Notes: generated by a model not told the origin, from the letters alone. DNA of 64,000 nucleotides from Stenotrophomonas sepilia (GCF_003244875.1 NZ_LXXZ01000058.1:1-64000); one strand, 5' to 3'; shown: positions 8,955-20,407, counted from the first letter of the stretch. Numbers and translations are program-made.

Positions 8955-10162
8955 TGAGTCAGAAGGTCATGATCACCCGCGTCGCCACCGTGCTCCTGAT
9001 GGGCATGGCCCTGACCGGCTGCGGCACCATGAAGGGCTGGTTCGCCGGCAAGGACGCGGCGGCGAAGAAGGCACAGGAACCGGCTGAGCTGGTCAAGTTC
9101 GAGCCGACCGTGAAGGTCAGCAAGATCTGGTCGGTCAACCTCGGCAAGGGCGAGCGTCGCATCGGTGTGCGCCAGGGCCCGGCGGTGGCCAACGGCCACG
9201 TGTTCGCTGCGGCGATCACCGGTGGCGTGCACGCCATCGACCTGCAGACCGGCAAGAAGGTCTGGACCTGGGAGCCGAAGAAGGAAAAGAAGAAGGCCAA
9301 GCTGCGCTTGTCCGGCGGCCCGGGTGTCGGTGAGAACCTGGTCGTGATCGGCACGCTGGATGGCCAGGTCATCGCGCTGGACATCAACGACGGCAGCGAG
9401 AAGTGGCGCGCCCGTGTTCCGGGTGAAGTGATCGCCGCGCCGGCCGTTGCCCAGGGCATGGTCTACGTGCGCAGCAACGACGGTCGTGTGACCGCCTTCG
9501 ATGTCGGCAACGGCACCCAGAAGTGGTTCAACCCGAGCGAGCTGCCGGCGCTGACCGTGCGCGGCAACGCGCCGGTGGTGACCGGCCCGGGCGTGTTGTT
9601 CATCGGCAAGGACGAGGGCGCGGTCGCGGCCCTGGCCCAGCAGGATGGCCGCACGCTGTGGGAACAGAACCTCGGCAACGGCGAAGGCCGCACCGAGCTG
9701 GAGCGCATGGCGGACGTCGACGGCGCACCGGTGCTCGACGGCAACACCCTGTACGTGAGCAGCTTCAAGAACCAGACCATGGCCATCGAAGGCCCGACCG
9801 GTCGCCCGCTGTGGGCGCGCGACCATGGCGGCGCAGGTGGCGTGGCGGTATCGTCCGGCAATGTGTTCGTGACCGACAACAAGGGCGGCGTGTTCGGCCT
9901 GGACAAGGCCAGCGGCGCAGCCATGTGGTCGCAGACGGCACTGGCCCGTCGCTCCCTGACCGGCCCGGCACTGCACGGCGACTACGTCGTGGTCGGTGAC
10001 TACAAGGGATACGTGCACTGGTTGCAGACCTCCGATGGTGCGATGGCGGCACGGGCAAAAAGTGGCGGCGACGCCCTGCTGGCCCAGCCGGTCGTCGTAG
10101 ACGGGGTGCTGCTGGTGCAGAACGTGGATGGCAAGCTGACCGCCTTCCGGTTGGCAAACTAA
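8954..10162 (+). CDS. bamB: Outer membrane assembly lipoprotein BamB
   Basis: A 402-residue lipoprotein of the BAM complex, which folds beta-barrel proteins into the outer membrane. A signal peptide ends at the lipobox ALTGC (Cys23). The rest is an eight-bladed PQQ-type beta-propeller with repeats such as GGVHAIDLQTGKKVW and GQVIALDINDGSEKW. ATG at 8954 overlaps the yfgM stop; a TTG one codon earlier is possible but less likely. der follows after 18 bases. Confidence 0.94.
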   Translation: MSQKVMITRVATVLLMGMALTGCGTMKGWFAGKDAAAKKAQEPAELVKFEPTVKVSKIWSVNLGKGERRIGVRQGPAVANGHVFAAAITGGVHAIDLQTGKKVWTWEPKKEKKKAKLRLSGGPGVGENLVVIGTLDGQVIALDINDGSEKWRARVPGEVIAAPAVAQGMVYVRSNDGRVTAFDVGNGTQKWFNPSELPALTVRGNAPVVTGPGVLFIGKDEGAVAALAQQDGRTLWEQNLGNGEGRTELERMADVDGAPVLDGNTLYVSSFKNQTMAIEGPTGRPLWARDHGGAGGVAVSSGNVFVTDNKGGVFGLDKASGAAMWSQTALARRSLTGPALHGDYVVVGDYKGYVHWLQTSDGAMAARAKSGGDALLAQPVVVDGVLLVQNVDGKLTAFRLAN

Positions 10163-10180
10163 AAAATTGGAGTAATCGCG

Positions 10181-11578
10181 ATGCTGCCTCTGGTCGCCCT
10201 GGTTGGACGGCCGAATGTCGGCAAGTCGACTATTTTCAATGCGCTTACGCGCACCCGTGACGCGCTGGTCCATGACCAGCCCGGCGTCACCCGCGACCGC
10301 AACTACGGTGTCTGCCGCCTCGACGAGGACAACCATTTCCTCGTCGTGGATACCGGCGGTATCGCCGGGGAAGACGAAGGCTTGGCCGGCGCCACCACGC
10401 GCCAGGCCCGGGCGGCGGCTGCCGAGGCGGACCTGATCCTGTTCGTTGTCGATGCCCGCGAGGGTACGTCGGCGCTGGACGACGAGATCCTGGCCTGGCT
10501 GCGCAAGCTGTCGCGCCCGACGCTGCTGCTGATCAACAAGATCGACGGCACCGACGAGGAAAGCGTGCGTTCCGAGTTCGCCCGCTATGGCTTCGGCGAG
10601 ATGCTGACCGTCTCGGCCGCGCATCGCCAGGGCCTGGACGACCTGCTGGACGAAGTGATCCAGCGCCTGCCGGAAGAAGGCAGCGGCGAAGAGCTGGACA
10701 ACGACCCGAACCGCATCCGCATCGCCTTCGTCGGCCGCCCGAACGTGGGCAAGTCGACCCTGGTCAACCGCATCCTCGGCGAGGAGCGCATGATCGCCTC
10801 CGACGTGCCGGGTACCACCCGCGACTCGATCGCGGTGGACCTGGAGCGCGACGGCCGTGAGTACCGCCTGATCGACACCGCCGGCCTGCGCCGTCGTTCG
10901 CGCGTGGATGAGGTCGTCGAGAAGTTCTCGGTGGTCAAGACCATGCAGTCGATCGAGCAGTGCCAGGTGGCCGTGCTGATGCTCGACGCCACCGAAGGCG
11001 TGACCGACCAGGACGCCACCGTGCTCGGTGCCGTGCTCGATGCCGGCCGCGCGCTGGTGATCGCCATCAACAAGTGGGATGGCCTGACCGAGTACCAGCG
11101 CGAGCAGGCGGAAACCATGCTGTCGCTGAAGCTGGGCTTCGTGCCGTGGGCCGAGTCGGTGCGCATCTCGGCCAAGCACGGCTCGGGCCTGCGCGAGCTG
11201 TTCCGTGCGGTGCATCGTGCGCACGAATCGGCGAACAAGACCTTCACCACCAGCGAAGTGAACAAGGCGCTGGAAGTGGCTTACGAGACCAATCCGCCGC
11301 CGACCATCCGCGGCCATGTCTCCAAGCTGCGTTACGTGCATCCGGCCGGTTCCAACCCGCCGACCTTCATCGTGCACGGCACCCGCCTGAAGGAACTGCA
11401 GGAGTCGTACAAGCGCTACCTGGAGAACTTCTTCCGCAAGCGCTTCAAGCTGATCGGCACGCCAGTGAGCTTCATCTTCCGCGAGGGTACCAACCCGTAC
11501 GAGGGCAAGAAGAACGTCCTCACCGAGCGGCAGGTCAAGGCCAAGCGGCGCTTGATGAAGCACGTCAAGGGCAAGTGA
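10181..11578 (+). CDS. der: Ribosome biogenesis GTPase Der (EngA)
   Basis: A 465-residue GTPase with the diagnostic tandem G domains. Each has a [10 protein letters not shown]-loop (residues 9-17 and about 185-193), and NKID and NKWD base-recognition motifs are also present. A C-terminal KH-like domain with a basic tail follows. Der is essential for 50S subunit maturation. Length and architecture are normal. An imperfect intrinsic terminator follows the stop and closes the ndk-der block. Confidence 0.97.
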   Translation: MLPLVALVGRPNVGKSTIFNALTRTRDALVHDQPGVTRDRNYGVCRLDEDNHFLVVDTGGIAGEDEGLAGATTRQARAAAAEADLILFVVDAREGTSALDDEILAWLRKLSRPTLLLINKIDGTDEESVRSEFARYGFGEMLTVSAAHRQGLDDLLDEVIQRLPEEGSGEELDNDPNRIRIAFVGRPNVGKSTLVNRILGEERMIASDVPGTTRDSIAVDLERDGREYRLIDTAGLRRRSRVDEVVEKFSVVKTMQSIEQCQVAVLMLDATEGVTDQDATVLGAVLDAGRALVIAINKWDGLTEYQREQAETMLSLKLGFVPWAESVRISAKHGSGLRELFRAVHRAHESANKTFTTSEVNKALEVAYETNPPPTIRGHVSKLRYVHPAGSNPPTFIVHGTRLKELQESYKRYLENFFRKRFKLIGTPVSFIFREGTNPYEGKKNVLTERQVKAKRRLMKHVKGK

Positions 11579-11585
11579 TTCACGG

Positions 11586-11612
11586 GAAGGCGGCCGCAGG
11601 GCCGCCTTCTTC
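11586..11612 (+). terminator. Terminator after der
   Basis: A perfect 10-base stem (11586-11595 with 11600-11609) and 4-base loop lie seven bases after the der stop. The following tract TTCTTCG is only partly T-rich, so termination may be partial. Confidence 0.6.
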
Positions 11613-11628
11613 GTTCGCGCTCCCACCG

Positions 11629-11704
11629 GTAGTGCCGGCCGCTGGCCGGCAACCTCGCGTCGTCCGGTGCGTTCATGGCCATGCCGGCCAGCGGCTGGCA
11701 CTAC
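11629..11704. repeat. SMAG pair (GTAGTGCCGGCC type)
   Basis: Two SMAG copies in opposite orientation, at 11629-11651 and 11682-11704, with the GTAG heads facing outwards. The second differs slightly (GCGGCTGGCA). They fill the der-moeB intergenic space. Confidence 0.85.
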
Positions 11705-11762
11705 CCCATGTTTGCAGGTATCGGTCAAGGCGGCCTGCCGCCACGTGCGCGATAATGCGGCC

Positions 11763-12899
11763 ATGAGCATTCAAGAGCTTTCCCCCGCGCAGGCACGCGA
11801 GCGCCTGGCCCACGGCGCCGTGCTGATCGATGTGCGCGAGGCGCACGAGCGGGCCGGCGGCATGGCCGAGGGCGCGCGCGGCGTGGCCAAGGGCGAGCTG
11901 CAGGCCGACCCGGCCGCGCATCTGCCGCGGCGCGACCAGGAGATCCTGCTGATCTGCCAGAGCGGCAAGCGCTCGGCCGATGCCGCGCAGTTCCTGCTGG
12001 AGGCCGGGTACGCCCAGGTCGCTTCCGTGACGGGCGGCACCGTGGCCTGGCGCGAGCAGTCGCTGCCGCTGGTGCAGCCGCTGGCCAGCGCCGCCGACCG
12101 TGATTTCTACGATCGCTATTCGCGCCACCTGCTGCTGCCACAGGTGGGCGAGGCCGGCCAGCGCCGGCTGCAGGATTCGCGCGTGCTGGTGCTGGGTGCG
12201 GGCGGCCTGGGTGCGCCGGCCGGCTTCTATCTGGCCGCCGCGGGGGTAGGGCACCTGCGCTTCGCCGACCACGACCGCGTGGAGCGCAGCAACCTGCATC
12301 GGCAGATCGTGCATACCGAAGCCAGCGTCGGCCAGCTCAAGGTCGATTCCGCGCGCGAGCGGCTGCTGGCGTTGAATCCGTCGATCGAGGTCGAGGCGGT
12401 GCCGGAGCGGGTGACCTCTGAGAACGTGGATGCGCTGCTCGAGGGCGTGGACGTGGTGCTGGATGGCTCGGACAACTTCCCGCTGCGCTACCTGCTCAAC
12501 GACGCCTGCATCAAGCACGCCAAGCCCCTGGTCTATGCCGCCATCGAGCGCTTTGACGGCCAGGTAAGCGTGTTTGACGCTGGCCGCCAGCGTGGCGTGG
12601 CGCCGTGCTACCGCTGCCTGTTCCCCGAGCCGCCGCCGCCGGAGTTCGCGCCGAACTGTTCCGAGGCCGGGGTGCTGGGCGTGCTGCCTGGCCTGGCCGG
12701 CGTGCTGCAGGCCACCGAGGTGCTGAAGCTGCTGCTGGGCATCGGTGAGCCGCTGGTCGGTCGCCTGCTGCGCTTCGATGCGCTGGGCATGCGCTTCCGC
12801 GAGACCGGCATCCGGCCGGACCCGCATTGCCCGGTGTGTGCGCCGGGCGTGCCGTTCCCGGGGTATATCGATTACGCCGCGTTCTGCCGGGGTGGGTGA
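11763..12899 (+). CDS. moeB: Rhodanese-MoeB/ThiF fusion (sulfur-carrier adenylyltransferase)
   Basis: A 378-residue fusion. Residues about 1-105 form a rhodanese domain with active cysteine Cys65 (LLICQSGKRS). Residues about 115-378 form an E1-like adenylyltransferase with the nucleotide motif GAGGLGAP (about 145-152), a Zn site from CYRC (282/285) and CPVC (356/359), and a further cysteine at 299. The family activates the C-terminal glycine of MoaD/ThiS-type sulfur carriers for molybdopterin or thiamine synthesis; the rhodanese could deliver sulfur. The rhodanese is N-terminal, the reverse of eukaryotic MOCS3/Uba4. The start MSIQELSP avoids upstream codons that translate a SMAG repeat. The carrier it serves is not encoded in this window. 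Confidence 0.9.
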   Translation: MSIQELSPAQARERLAHGAVLIDVREAHERAGGMAEGARGVAKGELQADPAAHLPRRDQEILLICQSGKRSADAAQFLLEAGYAQVASVTGGTVAWREQSLPLVQPLASAADRDFYDRYSRHLLLPQVGEAGQRRLQDSRVLVLGAGGLGAPAGFYLAAAGVGHLRFADHDRVERSNLHRQIVHTEASVGQLKVDSARERLLALNPSIEVEAVPERVTSENVDALLEGVDVVLDGSDNFPLRYLLNDACIKHAKPLVYAAIERFDGQVSVFDAGRQRGVAPCYRCLFPEPPPPEFAPNCSEAGVLGVLPGLAGVLQATEVLKLLLGIGEPLVGRLLRFDALGMRFRETGIRPDPHCPVCAPGVPFPGYIDYAAFCRGG

Positions 12900-12915
12900 G
12901 GCTGGCCGGGGATTC

Positions 12916-12971
12916 ATCCACGCATGGCGTGGATCTACCGACGCATTAGTAGATCCACGCCATGCGTGGAT
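12916..12971. repeat. SMAG pair (GTAGATCCACGC type)
   Basis: Two opposite copies at 12916-12938 and 12949-12971, with GTAG heads facing each other across a 10-base gap and core ATCCACGCCATGCGTGGAT. This is a third sequence class of the family. The remaining bases to 13117 hold no gene; the promoter of the antiporter is probably there. Confidence 0.85.
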
Positions 12972-13117
12972 GGATGTATCGGGTTTCGGGATGATGCTGG
13001 GGATCGCTCCCTGCATCGTTCCATCGCCAAGACAATCCGGCGCAACATGCGTGCTATTGCCGTCATCGGCATTGCTCTATTGTTGAACCCGATTCTGGAT
13101 CTCGGGGAACACACCGC

Positions 13118-14950
13118 ATGGCGGTAGAAGCAGCGACCAGCGAGCTGGTCAAGGTCGTCGCCCTGTTGGGCGCGGCGGTGGTGATGGTGCCTTTGTTCCG
13201 CCGGGCCGGCCTGGGCTCGGTGCTGGGCTACTTCGCCGCTGGCCTGGCGATCGGACCGTTCGGGCTGGGCTGGTTCTCCGACCCGCAGGCGATCCTGCAT
13301 ACCGCCGAGCTCGGCGTGGTGATGTTCCTGTTCGTGATCGGTCTGGAAATGCGGCCCTCGCACCTGTGGGGCCTGCGCAAGGAGATCTTCGGGCTGGGCA
13401 CGCTGCAGATCGTCACCTGTGCGCTGGTGCTGACCAGCATCGCCAAGCTGTTCGGGCTGCCGTGGCAGGTGGCCTTCATCGGCGCCACCGGCTTCGTGCT
13501 CACTTCCACTGCGGTGGTGATGCAGCTGCTGGCCGAGCGCGGTGACATCGCGCTGCCGTCGGGGCAGAAGATCGTTTCGATCCTGCTGTTCGAAGACCTG
13601 CTGATCGTGCCGTTGCTGGCGCTGGTGGCCTGGATGGCGCCGGGCGCGGGCAGTGCCGGCGGCGATGGTTCGCGTTGGCTGTCGGTGGCGATCGGCGTGG
13701 GCGCCATTGTCGGCCTGGTGCTGGTCGGCCGCTTCCTGCTCAATCCGCTGTTCCGCGTGTTGGCCGAGTCGAAGGCGCGCGAGGTGATGACCGCCGCCGC
13801 GCTGCTGGTGGTGCTGGGCGCCGCGCTGTTGATGCAGCTGTCCGGCCTGTCGATGGCGATGGGCGCGTTCCTGGCCGGTGTGCTGCTGAGCGAATCGACC
13901 TTCCGCCACCAGATCGAGGCGGACATCGAGCCGTTCCGCGGCATCCTGCTGGGCCTGTTCTTCCTCAGCGTCGGCATGGCGCTGGACCTGGGCGTGGTGG
14001 CCGGCAACTGGCAGCTGATCCTCGGCCTGGTGCTGGCGTTGATGGCGGCCAAGGCGCTGTGCATCTACGTGGTCGCGCGCATCATGGGCAGCGACCACGC
14101 GCAGGCGCTGGATCGGGGCGTGCTGATGGCGCAGGGCGGCGAGTTCGCCTTCGTGCTGTTCTCCGCCGCCGCATCGGCCGGCGTGATCAACCTGGAGATC
14201 AATGCCAACTTCACCGCCGTGGTGGTGCTGTCGATGGCGCTGACCCCGCTGGTGGTGCTGCTCTACAAGCGCATCGCGCCGAAGCCGACGGTGAACATGG
14301 ACGGCGTGGACGAGGCCGATGGCCTGTCCGGCAGCGTGCTGCTGATCGGCTTCGGCCGCTTCGGCCAGGTCGCCAGCCAGTCGCTGCTGGCGCGCGACGT
14401 GGACGTGACCATCATCGACAACGATGTGGAGATGATCCAGAGCGCGGCGCGCTTCGGTTTCAAGATCTACTACGGCGACGGTACGCGACTGGACGTGCTG
14501 CATGCCTCGGGCGCGGCCACCGCACGTGCGATTGCGGTGTGCGTGGACAAGGCCGAGGCGGCTGACCGCATTGTTGAGCTGGTGTCGCACGAGTTCCCGC
14601 AGGCAAAGCTGATGGTGCGCTCGTTCGACCGCGAGCATTCGCTGCGGCTGATCCATGCCGGTGTCGATTTCCAGATCCGCGAGACGTTCGAGTCGGCGGT
14701 GCTGTTCGGCCAGGCCGCGCTGGTGGAACTGGGTGCGGACGAGGACGATGCGATCGAAATTGCCGAGCAGATCCGTCGCCGCGACGCCGAGCGCTTCGAG
14801 CTGGAGATTGCCGGTGGTGGTCTGAATGCCGGCGCCAAGATGGTGTTCGGCAATTCCGGCCAGGGCGTGCCGACGCCGACGCCGTTCACCGCGCCGAAGC
14901 GGGCAAGCAAGACGTTGAACCCGCAGGACGTGCCGGAAGAGGAAGAATAA
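13118..14950 (+). CDS. Kef-type potassium/proton antiporter (CPA2)
   Basis: A 610-residue monovalent cation:proton antiporter-2. The first about 385 residues are a string of membrane helices with family motifs (GLAIGPFGLGW, VMFLFVIGLEM, LLFEDLLIVPLLAL). An RCK/TrkA-N Rossmann domain starts near residue 405 (LLIGFGRFGQ) with an acidic nucleotide-binding end (VTIIDND). It resembles glutathione-gated KefB/KefC, which protects against electrophiles by potassium efflux and acidification. No KefG/KefF ancillary gene is nearby, so ligand gating is uncertain and no exact symbol is assigned. The C-terminal 40 residues are low complexity. Confidence 0.88.
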   Translation: MAVEAATSELVKVVALLGAAVVMVPLFRRAGLGSVLGYFAAGLAIGPFGLGWFSDPQAILHTAELGVVMFLFVIGLEMRPSHLWGLRKEIFGLGTLQIVTCALVLTSIAKLFGLPWQVAFIGATGFVLTSTAVVMQLLAERGDIALPSGQKIVSILLFEDLLIVPLLALVAWMAPGAGSAGGDGSRWLSVAIGVGAIVGLVLVGRFLLNPLFRVLAESKAREVMTAAALLVVLGAALLMQLSGLSMAMGAFLAGVLLSESTFRHQIEADIEPFRGILLGLFFLSVGMALDLGVVAGNWQLILGLVLALMAAKALCIYVVARIMGSDHAQALDRGVLMAQGGEFAFVLFSAAASAGVINLEINANFTAVVVLSMALTPLVVLLYKRIAPKPTVNMDGVDEADGLSGSVLLIGFGRFGQVASQSLLARDVDVTIIDNDVEMIQSAARFGFKIYYGDGTRLDVLHASGAATARAIAVCVDKAEAADRIVELVSHEFPQAKLMVRSFDREHSLRLIHAGVDFQIRETFESAVLFGQAALVELGADEDDAIEIAEQIRRRDAERFELEIAGGGLNAGAKMVFGNSGQGVPTPTPFTAPKRASKTLNPQDVPEEEE

Positions 14951-14956
14951 AGCCCG

Positions 14957-15241
14957 GTAGTGCCGGCCGCTGGCCGGCAAATGTGCAAACGTTCCGACGA
15001 CATGAGGTTGCCGGCCAGCGGCCGGCATTACCCGGGTTGGGAATTGCCGAAGCCGGTGGTTGGTAGTGCCGGCCGCTGGCCGGCAGATGCGCGAACGTTC
15101 CGGCGTCATGAGGGTGCCGGCCAGCGGCCGGCACTACCGTGTGGGGAATTGCCGAAGCCGGTGGTGGTAGTGCCGGCCGCTGGCCGGCAGATACGGAAAC
15201 GTTCCGACGTCATGGGGTTGCCGGCCAGCGGCCGGCACTAC
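14957..15241. repeat. Tandem array of three SMAG dimers
   Basis: Three consecutive units each contain a GTAG-TGCCGGCC SMAG, a 29-30-base spacer and an inverted SMAG: 14957-15031, 15063-15137 and 15167-15241. The spacers are similar (shared core CGTTCCG). The units are joined by a conserved linker ending GAATTGCCGAAGCCGG. The period is 104-106 bases, so the whole dimer plus linker was duplicated in tandem. It occupies most of the 376-base gap before folD and contains no gene. Confidence 0.92.
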
Positions 15242-15326
15242 CGGGTGGGGATTACCCAAGCCGGCGGTGGGCGAGGGGGCCTGAATCAGGGACAATAGCG
15301 TCCCCGCCGCCCCACGCCTGCTCCCG

Positions 15327-16205
15327 ATGACCGATTCCGCCCCCCAGCATCCTGCCCGCATCCTTGATGGCCGCCGCATCGCCGAGGACCTGCTCGACAG
15401 CCTGAAGGTGCGCGTCGACGCCCGCGTGGCCGCCGGTGGCAGCCGTCCGGGCCTGGCCGTGGTGCTGGTCGGTGGCGACCCGGCCTCGACCGTGTATGTG
15501 CGCAACAAGCGCCGTGCCGCCGAGAAGGTCGGCATTGAAGCGCATGACTACGACCTGCCGGCCGGTACCACCGAAGCCGAGCTGCTCGACCTGATCGACC
15601 AGCTCAACGCCGATCCGAAGATCAACGGCATCCTGATCCAGCTGCCGCTGCCGGGCATCCCCGACGCGCGCCGGCTGATCCAGCGCATCGACCCGCGCAA
15701 GGATGTGGACGGTTTCCACCCGGAAAACGTCGGCCACCTGGCCCTGCGCGAGTTCGGCCTGCGCCCGTGCACCCCGCGCGGCATCACCACGCTGCTGGGC
15801 CACACCGACCAGCCGGTGCGTGGCCGCAACGCCACCATCGTGGGCGTGAGCAACCACGTCGGCCGCCCGATGGGCCTGGAGTTGCTGATTGCCGGCTGCA
15901 CCGTGACCAGCTGCCACAAGTTCACCCCCAAGGACGTGCTGGAACAGGCCGTGCGCAACGCCGACATCCTGGTGGTGGCGGTGGGCCGCCCGGGCATCGT
16001 GCCGGGCGAGTGGGTGAAGCCGGGCGCGGTGGTGATCGACGTCGGTATCAACCGGTTGGATGACGGCCGGCTGGTGGGCGACGTCGGGTTTGAGGCGGCG
16101 GCCCAGCGGGCCAGCTGGATCACCCCGGTGCCGGGTGGTGTGGGCCCGATGACCGTGGCCACGTTGATGCAGAACACCCTGGAAGCGGCGGAAGCGCTGA
16201 GCTGA
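15327..16205 (+). CDS. folD: Bifunctional methylenetetrahydrofolate dehydrogenase/cyclohydrolase
   Basis: A 292-residue FolD that interconverts 5,10-methylene- and 10-formyl-tetrahydrofolate, supplying one-carbon units for purines and formyl-Met. The catalytic lysine region ([14 protein letters not shown]), the conserved ILIQLPLPG motif and the NADP-binding segment ([14 protein letters not shown]) are present, and the length is normal. It stands alone between two repeat arrays, upstream of guaB and guaA. Confidence 0.96.
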   Translation: MTDSAPQHPARILDGRRIAEDLLDSLKVRVDARVAAGGSRPGLAVVLVGGDPASTVYVRNKRRAAEKVGIEAHDYDLPAGTTEAELLDLIDQLNADPKINGILIQLPLPGIPDARRLIQRIDPRKDVDGFHPENVGHLALREFGLRPCTPRGITTLLGHTDQPVRGRNATIVGVSNHVGRPMGLELLIAGCTVTSCHKFTPKDVLEQAVRNADILVVAVGRPGIVPGEWVKPGAVVIDVGINRLDDGRLVGDVGFEAAAQRASWITPVPGGVGPMTVATLMQNTLEAAEALS

Positions 16206-16241
16206 CCTCACCTGGGGCTGTTCTCAGGTGCCTGAGGGATA

Positions 16242-16853
16242 GTGCGGACCAACGGTCCGCACCCACCAAAGGCGCTTCAGGGCTGGCTCGGGTGATCCTC
16301 TCAAGGTGGGTGCCGACCGTTGGTCGGCACAATGCCGGTGCACAGGTATATGAAGGCAGTGCGGACCAACGGTCCGCGCCCACCAAAGGCGCTTCAGGGC
16401 TGGCTCGGGTGATCCTCTCAAGGTGGGTGCCGACCGTTGCTCGGCACAATGCTGGGGCACAGGTGTCTGAAGGGCAGTGCGGACCAACGGTCCGCACCCA
16501 CCAAAGGCAGGCCGATGACTCGCTCCTGGTAGGTGCCAACCAAAGTTGGCACCTACCACAGGCGCTCCAGGGCTGGCCCGAGTGATCCTCTTAAGGTGGT
16601 TGCCGACCGTTGGCCGGCGCAATGCTGGGGCACAGGTGTCTGAAGGGCAGTGCGGACCAACGGTCCGCACCCACCAAAGGCAGGCCGATGACTCGCTCCT
16701 GGCAGGTGCCAACCAAAGTTGGCACCTACCACAGGCGCTCCAGGGCTGGCTCGGGTGATCCTCTTAAGGTGGGTGCCGACCGTTGGTCGGCGCAATGCTG
16801 GGGCACAGGTGTCTGAAGGGCAGTGCGGACCAACGGTCCGCACCCACCAAAGT
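16242..16853. repeat. Complex tandem SMAG array upstream of guaB
   Basis: Five copies of the palindrome GTGCGGACCAACGGTCCGCAC (one ends in a variant) start at 16242, 16359, 16477, 16650 and 16823. Between them lie copies of a GGTGCCGACCGTTGGTCGGCAC-type palindrome and a conserved linker containing GGGCTGGC. The first two periods are 117-118 bases. The last two are 173 bases because an extra block with a GGTGCCAACCAAAGTTGGCACC-type palindrome is inserted in each. The repeat family has therefore expanded in two steps. Nothing coding is visible in the 765 bases between folD and guaB. Confidence 0.92.
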
Positions 16854-16934
16854 GGTACGCGGGCCCCTGAACCAATCGCCGCCGGCGCGACACTGCGTCG
16901 CATCCACCCCCTGCCACGCGACGCGAAAACAGGG

Positions 16935-18428
<1,494 letters not shown>

Positions 18429-18440
18429 CGCGGGCCGAGC

Positions 18441-18476
18441 AAAGAGGAACGGGGAAGCACTTCCCGTTCCTCTTTC
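18441..18476 (+). terminator. Terminator or attenuator between guaB and guaA
   Basis: A 15-base stem (18441-18456 with 18461-18475) with a single bulged G and a 4-base loop ends in CCTCTTTCT. It probably terminates most guaB transcripts. Confidence 0.75.
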
Positions 18477-18531
18477 TCCATCTGCCGCCGTAAATCTGAT
18501 TTCGTTTTCCCTACTGCATTGCCGGGGCGCC

Positions 18532-20097
18532 ATGACCAACATCCATAACGACAAGATCCTCATCCTCGATTTCGGCGCGCAGTACACGCAGCTGATTGCC
18601 CGCCGCATCCGCGAGCTGGGCGTCTACTGCGAAATCTGGGCGTGGGACCATAACCCGGCCGAGATCGCCGCGTTCGGCGCCAAGGGCATCATCCTGTCCG
18701 GTGGCCCGGAATCGACCACGCTGCCGGGTGCGCCGGCCGCGCCGCAGGAAGTGTTCGACAGCGGCCTGCCGATCTTCGGTATCTGCTACGGCATGCAGAC
18801 CCTGGCTGCGCAGCTGGGCGGTGCCACCGAAGCGGCGGATCAGCGCGAATTCGGCCACGCCGAAGTGAACGTGATCAACCCGGATGCACTGTTCAAGGGC
18901 CTGAGCGACCACGGCGGCGAGCCGAAGTTGAATGTCTGGATGAGCCATGGCGACCACGTCTCCGTTGCACCGCCGGGCTTCACCATCACCGCCACCACCG
19001 ACCGCATTCCGGTGGCCGCCATGGCCAACGAAGAAAAGCGCTGGTACGGCGTGCAGTTCCACCCGGAAGTGACCCACACCCTGCAAGGCCAGGCGCTGCT
19101 GCGCCGCTTCGTGGTGGATGTGTGCGGCTGCCAGACCCTGTGGACCGCCGCCAACATCATCGACGACCAGATCGCCCGCGTGCGCGAACAGGTGGGCGAT
19201 GACGAAGTGATCCTGGGCCTGTCCGGCGGCGTCGATTCGTCCGTGGTGGCCGCGCTGCTGCACAAGGCCATCGGCGAGAAGCTGACCTGCGTGTTCGTGG
19301 ATACCGGCCTGCTGCGCTGGCAGGAAGGCGACCAGGTGATGGCGATGTTCGCCGAGCACATGGGCGTGAAGGTGGTGCGCGTGAATGCCGCCGACCGTTA
19401 CTTCGCCGCGCTGGAAGGCGTGAGCGACCCGGAAGCCAAGCGCAAGATCATCGGCAACCTGTTCGTTGAGATCTTCGACGAAGAGTCGAGCAAGCTGAAG
19501 AACGCCAAGTGGCTGGCGCAGGGCACCATCTACCCGGACGTGATCGAGTCGGCCGGCAGCAAGACCGGCAAGGCGCATGTGATCAAGAGCCACCACAACG
19601 TGGGCGGCCTGCCGGAGCACATGAAGCTGGGCCTGGTGGAGCCGTTGCGCGAGCTGTTCAAGGACGAAGTGCGCCGCCTGGGCGTTGAGCTGGGCCTGCC
19701 GCGCACCATGGTCTACCGCCATCCGTTCCCGGGCCCGGGCTTGGGCGTGCGTATCCTGGGCGAAGTGAAGCGCGAGTACGCCGAGCTGCTGGCCAAGGCC
19801 GATGCCATCTTCATTGATGAGCTGCGCAAGGCCGATCTGTACGACAAGACCAGCCAGGCGTTTGCCGTGTTCCTGCCGGTGAAGTCGGTGGGCGTGGTGG
19901 GTGACGCGCGGGCTTATGAGTGGGTGATTGCGCTAAGGGCTGTGGAGACGATCGACTTCATGACCGCGCATTGGGCGCATCTGCCGTATGAGTTCCTGGG
20001 GACGGTGAGCAACCGGATCATCAATGAGTTGCGGGGGGTTTCAAGGGTTGTTTATGACATCTCGGGGAAGCCGCCGGCTACTATTGAGTGGGAGTGA
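18532..20097 (+). CDS. guaA: GMP synthase (glutamine-hydrolysing)
   Basis: A 521-residue enzyme converting XMP to GMP with glutamine and ATP. The class I glutamine amidotransferase domain is N-terminal with nucleophile Cys85 (GICYGMQ). The ATP-pyrophosphatase P-loop SGGVDSS is near residues 229-235, and the C-terminal dimerisation domain ends in the family signature TIEWE. The last 150-180 bases use codons unlike the rest of the gene (CTA, AGG and G-ending codons instead of GCC, CTG and ACC), while the protein remains normal. This fits replacement of the 3' end by the att copy of the element integrated immediately downstream. Confidence 0.96.
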   Translation: MTNIHNDKILILDFGAQYTQLIARRIRELGVYCEIWAWDHNPAEIAAFGAKGIILSGGPESTTLPGAPAAPQEVFDSGLPIFGICYGMQTLAAQLGGATEAADQREFGHAEVNVINPDALFKGLSDHGGEPKLNVWMSHGDHVSVAPPGFTITATTDRIPVAAMANEEKRWYGVQFHPEVTHTLQGQALLRRFVVDVCGCQTLWTAANIIDDQIARVREQVGDDEVILGLSGGVDSSVVAALLHKAIGEKLTCVFVDTGLLRWQEGDQVMAMFAEHMGVKVVRVNAADRYFAALEGVSDPEAKRKIIGNLFVEIFDEESSKLKNAKWLAQGTIYPDVIESAGSKTGKAHVIKSHHNVGGLPEHMKLGLVEPLRELFKDEVRRLGVELGLPRTMVYRHPFPGPGLGVRILGEVKREYAELLAKADAIFIDELRKADLYDKTSQAFAVFLPVKSVGVVGDARAYEWVIALRAVETIDFMTAHWAHLPYEFLGTVSNRIINELRGVSRVVYDISGKPPATIEWE

Positions 20098-20115
20098 ATT
20101 TACGTCCTTCGAGGA

Positions 20116-20381
20116 CTATCGCCAGCTATCGAAAAACTGACGTAACGTATTGATTTAGAAAGAAATACGTCGCGGCAGCTATCGGTGGCTATCGCCGGCC
20201 AGCAGAAAAAGTTGGCGGTAGAGCTGACGGTAAAAATCGAGGCCGGATTAAGACGCTCTCGTTCACTATTCAGACTTTTACCGTCTTTGACGGTAAAAGT
20301 CTTCTCGGGAATGCTTGTTTTATGCGGCTTTCCGGGCATCAGCAGGTCTCCAGGTCCTTGACGGTAAAGCCTGACGGTAAA
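20116..20381. promoter_or_regulatory. Probable integrase/excisionase arm-site region
   Basis: GACGGTAAA occurs directly at 20226, 20289, 20360 and 20373 and inverted at 20277. The inverted and second direct copies form a perfect 14-base-arm hairpin (20272-20285 with 20289-20302). CTATCG occurs in two pairs (20116/20126 and 20179/20189), each with 10-base spacing, one helical turn. Such clustered repeats between an attachment site and its integrase gene are typical of recombinase arm-binding sites. The 310 bases from guaA to the integrase hold no gene. Confidence 0.6.
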
Positions 20382-20407
20382 GCCGTCACAAGCCGGAGGA
20401 AACCTCG

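Noticed and set aside
8579..11770. A 3-kb open frame on the minus strand opposite yfgM, bamB and der
   Set aside because: Same antisense artefact; it crosses three well-supported genes and has no domain pattern.
12935..15109. Long minus-strand open frame opposite the Kef-type antiporter
   Set aside because: Low-complexity antisense product that runs into SMAG repeats at both ends.
14957..16853. CRISPR-like appearance of the repeat arrays
   Set aside because: Repeats are self-palindromic with GTAG heads, spacers are nearly identical between units and no cas genes are present, so these are SMAG arrays.
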